This document shows positions 40,790-44,052 of a stretch of 44,052 nt of DNA, piece by piece. The notes under the pieces are model-generated. The model was not told the DNA's origin, did not search any database, and saw only the letters and a program-made list of their open reading frames with translations. The DNA is taken from contig JAQUJC010000023.1 of the NCBI GenBank assembly GCA_028681135.1, forward strand, positions 1 to 44,052, written 5' to 3'. Both the position numbers and the translations under genes were made by a program. Within the stretch, counting starts at the first letter, position 1, and the number at the start of each line of letters is the position of its first letter. The DNA is from Kiritimatiellia bacterium. GTDB lineage: Bacteria; Verrucomicrobiota; Kiritimatiellia; CAIQIC01; Lenti-01.

Positions 40790-41929
40790 TCAGACGCGCT
40801 TACCCGCCATGGCCTCGGCCTGCGCCAGGCGACGGGCAGGCGTCGGCATCCGCTGCAGCAGCAGCACCTGCCACAACGGCGCATCCAGCGCAAAGGCGGC
40901 GCGCTGAAATTCCTCTTTCAGGCAGGTTCGCAGCACGTCCGGACCGCCAGCGTGTTCCAGGGCGAAGCGGTCGGCACGCAATTCCAAACGCCGTATCACC
41001 GCATGGGCCACCAGCCCGGCCAGCGCCGCACAACCAAACAGCGCCATCACCAGAAGCGGGAACGCGGCCGGCGCCGCCGCCCCACTTAAGCCCCCAGCTC
41101 GCGCCAGGACATCGGACAGGGTTACCGCCCCCAGAAATACCCCCGCCGCCAACGCCGTCTGCAGCACCTGCACCGCCCAGGCGGCACCATGTCGATGCCA
41201 GGCCATGTGGCGCGCGGCCAGAAACACCTGCTCCCGACGCTCCAATGTCCGCCAGGCCCATTCCGAAAACACGACCCGCCGCTGGCGGCCCACACCCGTC
41301 AGGCGTACATTTTCTATGCCGTCCTGATGGTCAAAATTCCACCATGCCACACCGCTGATCTCCAGCCCGGCGGCCTGTCCAATGCGTTGCAAGTCCTCTT
41401 CAAGCAAGACCTCGTTTGCAGGCACCGGCGGACGCACGCGCGGCAGCAACTGCGATGGTCCCCATTCCCCCAGCCCCCCCACCAGCAGCGCGTAGGCCCC
41501 TGTGGCCCACAGCCACCACGTCGAAGGAAACAACCGCAGCAAAACATACAATCCGGTGAACCCGGCGGTCGCCAGACCCAGTTCCAGCAGCAGCGCCAGC
41601 AAATAGCCGTTCAACCACATGCCGAAGCTTATCTCCAACTGGCCATGCACGCGCTCTAGCGAATAATCCGCCATAACCGACAGCGGAAACAAAACCGCCT
41701 CATACCCAAACACCGCCAGCGCCACGAACGCGCCGTGGACCAGCGCCCACCCAAAGGGAAAGCCAAACCCCGCCCGCAGCCCCGCCGCTAAGTCCCGGGA
41801 CCACCCCGACCGCCAGAACACCGTCGCCAGCACAAACAGCAGGATAAACCGCACAATAAAGAGAATCCCCTGGGCGCGGTCATAAGCCCGCGCCTGGTCC
41901 TCGCGCTGCTCGTCATACCAGGACCCCAT
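40790..41929 (-). CDS. Ste24/M48-like membrane protein with degenerate HEXXH
   Basis: A 379-residue membrane protein resembling CaaX prenyl-protease 1 / HtpX (M48) enzymes: several N-terminal membrane segments, a middle soluble part, and a C-terminal RRLELRADRFALEHAGG in which E316 fits the third zinc ligand. The zinc motif HEXXH is, however, H241-M-A-W-H245, so the catalytic Glu is Met. Both histidines remain. It is probably an inactive relative, perhaps with a scaffold or regulatory role. If M48 membership is wrong, it is simply an unknown membrane protein. It starts 13 bases after the parB stop and may be co-transcribed with it. Confidence 0.65.
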   Translation of the reverse strand: MGSWYDEQREDQARAYDRAQGILFIVRFILLFVLATVFWRSGWSRDLAAGLRAGFGFPFGWALVHGAFVALAVFGYEAVLFPLSVMADYSLERVHGQLEISFGMWLNGYLLALLLELGLATAGFTGLYVLLRLFPSTWWLWATGAYALLVGGLGEWGPSQLLPRVRPPVPANEVLLEEDLQRIGQAAGLEISGVAWWNFDHQDGIENVRLTGVGRQRRVVFSEWAWRTLERREQVFLAARHMAWHRHGAAWAVQVLQTALAAGVFLGAVTLSDVLARAGGLSGAAAPAAFPLLVMALFGCAALAGLVAHAVIRRLELRADRFALEHAGGPDVLRTCLKEEFQRAAFALDAPLWQVLLLQRMPTPARRLAQAEAMAGKRV

Positions 41930-41942
41930 CCGCCACCGTCCG

Positions 41943-42941
41943 TCAGGTCAAATCGCCCAGATTCAGCGTGTCCAGCAAACGCGACAGATCCTCGTTGTCG
42001 AAAAACTCAATGACAATTCGCCCCATCTCCCGCTTGCCATCGGCCCCCAACCGGACCGGCGATAGCAGCACCTTGGTGCCCAATTCTTGCTGCATGCGGT
42101 CGGCCAGAAATTTCAGGTGCTTGGCGCTCTTGCTGTCCGGTGCCCCGCCGACCGGTTTCTTCGGTGTAGCTTTTTTTCGGCGCGGATCGCCCGCCGCCAG
42201 GCCCGCCACCAGCTTCTCCAGCGCCCGCACCGACAGCCCCTGCGCCACCGTCCGCGCAGCCAGCAACTCCCGGTCTTGCGCGGTCGCCGATAACAAAACC
42301 TTCGCGTGGCCCGCACTCAGCGTCCCGGCAGAAAGCGCCTGTTTAATCCCCGCCGGCAGGTCCAGCAGCCGCAGCGCGTTGGCCACGGTTGCCCGCGCCT
42401 TGCCGATCCGCTTGGCCACCTCTTCCTGGGTCAAGCCCGCTTCGCGCATCAAATCACGATAGCCCTCGGCTTCCTCAATTACATCTAAATCGGCCCGCTG
42501 CAAGTTTTCGATCAGCGCCATCTCGCGGGCTTCCAGATCGCTCACCTCGCGCAAAAGCGCAGGCACCGAGGTCAATCCCGCCAACTGCGCGGCGCGGAAA
42601 CGCCGTTCACCGGCAATCAACTCGAAGGCCCCCGCCACCGGTCGCAGCCAAATGGGATCGAGAACGCCCTTGGTTCGGATAGAATCGGCCAGCTCTTTCA
42701 GCGCTTCTTCCGCAAAATGCCGGCGCGGCTGCCATTCGCCTTTGCGAATTTTCTGCACCGGCACCATCTGGACCGTATCCGATTTTGCAGGAGCCCGATC
42801 TGATTGGGCAGGCGGGGCTGACTTCGCCACCTTCGCCGACTTGGCGGGCGGCACCGCTGCCGCCCCCGGCCGGGTGGCACCTCCTTGAATCAATGCGTCC
42901 AGTCCCCGGCCCAGGCCTCTGTGTTTTGGTTTGGTTGCCAT
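41943..42941 (-). CDS. parB: chromosome-partitioning protein ParB
   Basis: A 332-residue DNA-binding CTPase that loads at parS and spreads. The N-terminus MATKPKHRGLGRGLDALI is the ParA-contacting box. The CTP-binding region has IRKGEWQPRRHF and ELIAGERRFRAAQLAG, then ALIENLQRADLDVIEEAEGY and the HTH LTQEEVAKRIGKARATVANAL. The dimerisation end is RIVIEFFDNEDLSRLLDTL. A Lys/Ala/Pro-rich linker lies at about 30-60. No parA or soj stands beside it; the upstream neighbour is a divergent SH3 protein. I saw no TGTTTCACGTGAAACA-like site in the window. Confidence 0.93.
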   Translation of the reverse strand: MATKPKHRGLGRGLDALIQGGATRPGAAAVPPAKSAKVAKSAPPAQSDRAPAKSDTVQMVPVQKIRKGEWQPRRHFAEEALKELADSIRTKGVLDPIWLRPVAGAFELIAGERRFRAAQLAGLTSVPALLREVSDLEAREMALIENLQRADLDVIEEAEGYRDLMREAGLTQEEVAKRIGKARATVANALRLLDLPAGIKQALSAGTLSAGHAKVLLSATAQDRELLAARTVAQGLSVRALEKLVAGLAAGDPRRKKATPKKPVGGAPDSKSAKHLKFLADRMQQELGTKVLLSPVRLGADGKREMGRIVIEFFDNEDLSRLLDTLNLGDLT

Positions 42942-43034
42942 GATCAGCGGTTGTACGTGAATCCCGCGCAACAATCAATCCTGTTACACTTCGGCATTGC
43001 CGATTTCCGCCCGGTTCCCTATGCTCCACTCATC

Positions 43035-43970
43035 ATGAAAACGCGTCTATCCTTTTATTTGTGGGCCGCCCTGCTGCTGGGCGCCGCCCCCCTCCAGGCC
43101 CAAACCCCTCTGCGAGTTACCGCCCATAATGTTAATCTGCGTGCCAAACCCCGCCTCGAAAATTCCGAAGTCCTCGGTCAGGCCGAGTATGACGACCATC
43201 TGACCGCCTATGACATCGGCGACGAGTGGATCGCCGTTGAGCCGCCCGCGACGCTGAATGTCTGGGTCAGCAAATCCTATGTGCAGCAACCGCAGAACAC
43301 CATCGGTGCCACGCGCGTCAATGTCCGCGCTGGTCCCAGCATCAATTACAACATCGTGGACACTCTGGAACTGGGCACCCCCGTCACCCCCCGTGATGAA
43401 GTGTCCGACTGGCTCAAAATTGCGCCACCCGCCACCACTCGCGTCTGGATTCATCGCGACTTTGTGGAAATTCTTACCGAAACGCCGCAACTTGCCGCCG
43501 CCCTGCCCGAACCCGACCCGGCACCCAAAGCCCCCCCTCCCCAGAACGTGACCCACAAAAGCGAGCCTCAGCAGCCCCCTCCCGCCCCGGAGACCGACAT
43601 GCCCACCCCGATCGTATCGCCATCAGTCCCGGTGCGCGATTCAGCGGCACGCGAAATCCCCGTCCCCCCCCCTGCCAATCTCAAGCTGATTCCGCTCGAA
43701 GGTCAGGGACGCTTGGCTGAATTTGTAGGCGAGTTGCGCGCCGCACCGCTAATCAACGAAGCCCCCACCCGCTACCGTGTGATTCGCTGGCAACATAACC
43801 GCTGGCAAGTCCTGTGCCACGTCTATGGCGAAGCCTCCAAATTCCGCAGTCTCCAGAATAAGCGCGTACGCGTCACAGGCCGCGAATACTGGATTCAAGG
43901 TGCCGCCGCGCCGGTCCTGGTCCCCGACCAAGTGCAGGAAGTTGCCGCCCCCTCCGAAGCCGCTCGCTGA
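43035..43970 (+). CDS. secreted SH3-domain protein
   Basis: A 311-residue protein with a signal peptide (1-23, ...LLLGAAPLQAQ), two bacterial SH3 (SH3b) domains (about 26-82 and 88-148; VNLRAKPRLENSEVLGQ and VNVRAGPSINYNIVDTLELG), a proline-rich linker (155-225), and a C-terminal beta-rich region (about 226-300) ending in an EYWIQG segment. SH3b domains often bind peptidoglycan. The role is otherwise unknown. I use the ATG at 43035 (MKTRLSFYLWAALL). The divergent region shared with parB is 93 bases long. Confidence 0.8.
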   Translation: MKTRLSFYLWAALLLGAAPLQAQTPLRVTAHNVNLRAKPRLENSEVLGQAEYDDHLTAYDIGDEWIAVEPPATLNVWVSKSYVQQPQNTIGATRVNVRAGPSINYNIVDTLELGTPVTPRDEVSDWLKIAPPATTRVWIHRDFVEILTETPQLAAALPEPDPAPKAPPPQNVTHKSEPQQPPPAPETDMPTPIVSPSVPVRDSAAREIPVPPPANLKLIPLEGQGRLAEFVGELRAAPLINEAPTRYRVIRWQHNRWQVLCHVYGEASKFRSLQNKRVRVTGREYWIQGAAAPVLVPDQVQEVAAPSEAAR

Positions 43971-44052
43971 CCACCGCCCGCCTCCGCGCGTTGGCGGCTA
44001 TCCCTCCTCGTCATCCGCACCCATCCCCCACGCCCCACGCCCGGCGGCTTTG

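Overview
The window looks like a chromosomal contig of a GC-rich, diderm (LPS-type) bacterium. I place it most plausibly in the PVC group (Kiritimatiellota, Lentisphaerae or Verrucomicrobia), by inference from gene content only. The evidence is an LptD outer-membrane protein, a PEP-CTERM-tailed protein, a lysine 2,3-aminomutase, a YgeW-type carbamoyltransferase, TolQ/ExbB-type channel genes, and spacers full of short repeats typical of environmental genomes. Genes are tightly packed, with many 4-base stop/start overlaps and frequent TTG and GTG starts.

Positions 1-5217 are one end of an integrated mobile element, all on the minus strand. From the outer boundary inward it has a tyrosine recombinase, a small Cys-rich protein, two HTH proteins, a ParB-like protein, a small linker gene, a DnaB-N/RepA-like ATPase and two small genes. 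The boundary lies inside a tRNA gene with anticodon CAU. Only its 5' half (5174-5217) is present here.

Positions 5313-9996 carry rplS-rnhB-yraN behind a good promoter, then a lytic transglycosylase with a proline-rich linker, then ygeW carrying a lysine/alanine histone-like tail. A 770-base spacer (10048-10818) is a mosaic of short-period repeats. It precedes a PadR regulator coupled to a membrane VIT/VWA protein with a PEP-CTERM tail, followed by recN.

Positions 15833-26416 carry a short pre-ATP-grasp protein, kamA and a sodium-solute symporter in one unit, then cca and xth on the minus strand, an EamA exporter, a coiled-coil/TPR protein, argG, and a short 2-hydroxyacid dehydrogenase. An 80-base element with a 62-base perfect palindrome occurs twice, at 8374 and 22291, in opposite orientation.

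Positions 26492-42941 are almost entirely minus strand. In transcription order they are parB, a Ste24/M48-like protein with a broken HEXXH motif, lptD, a sugar-nucleotide epimerase, an ABC-F ATPase, a small unknown gene, a YfhO-like membrane protein, a GT2 glycosyltransferase, and a five-gene set. That set is a TolQ/ExbB channel, a secreted repeat protein (probably a beta-propeller), two ExbD-like proteins and a YkgJ Cys-cluster protein. A divergent SH3-domain protein closes the window.

The most interesting items are the channel/propeller/two-ExbD set, the array of four TTCCACA-type palindromes inside the YfhO-like gene, the histone-tailed YgeW, the repeat mosaic, and the tRNA-splitting junction.
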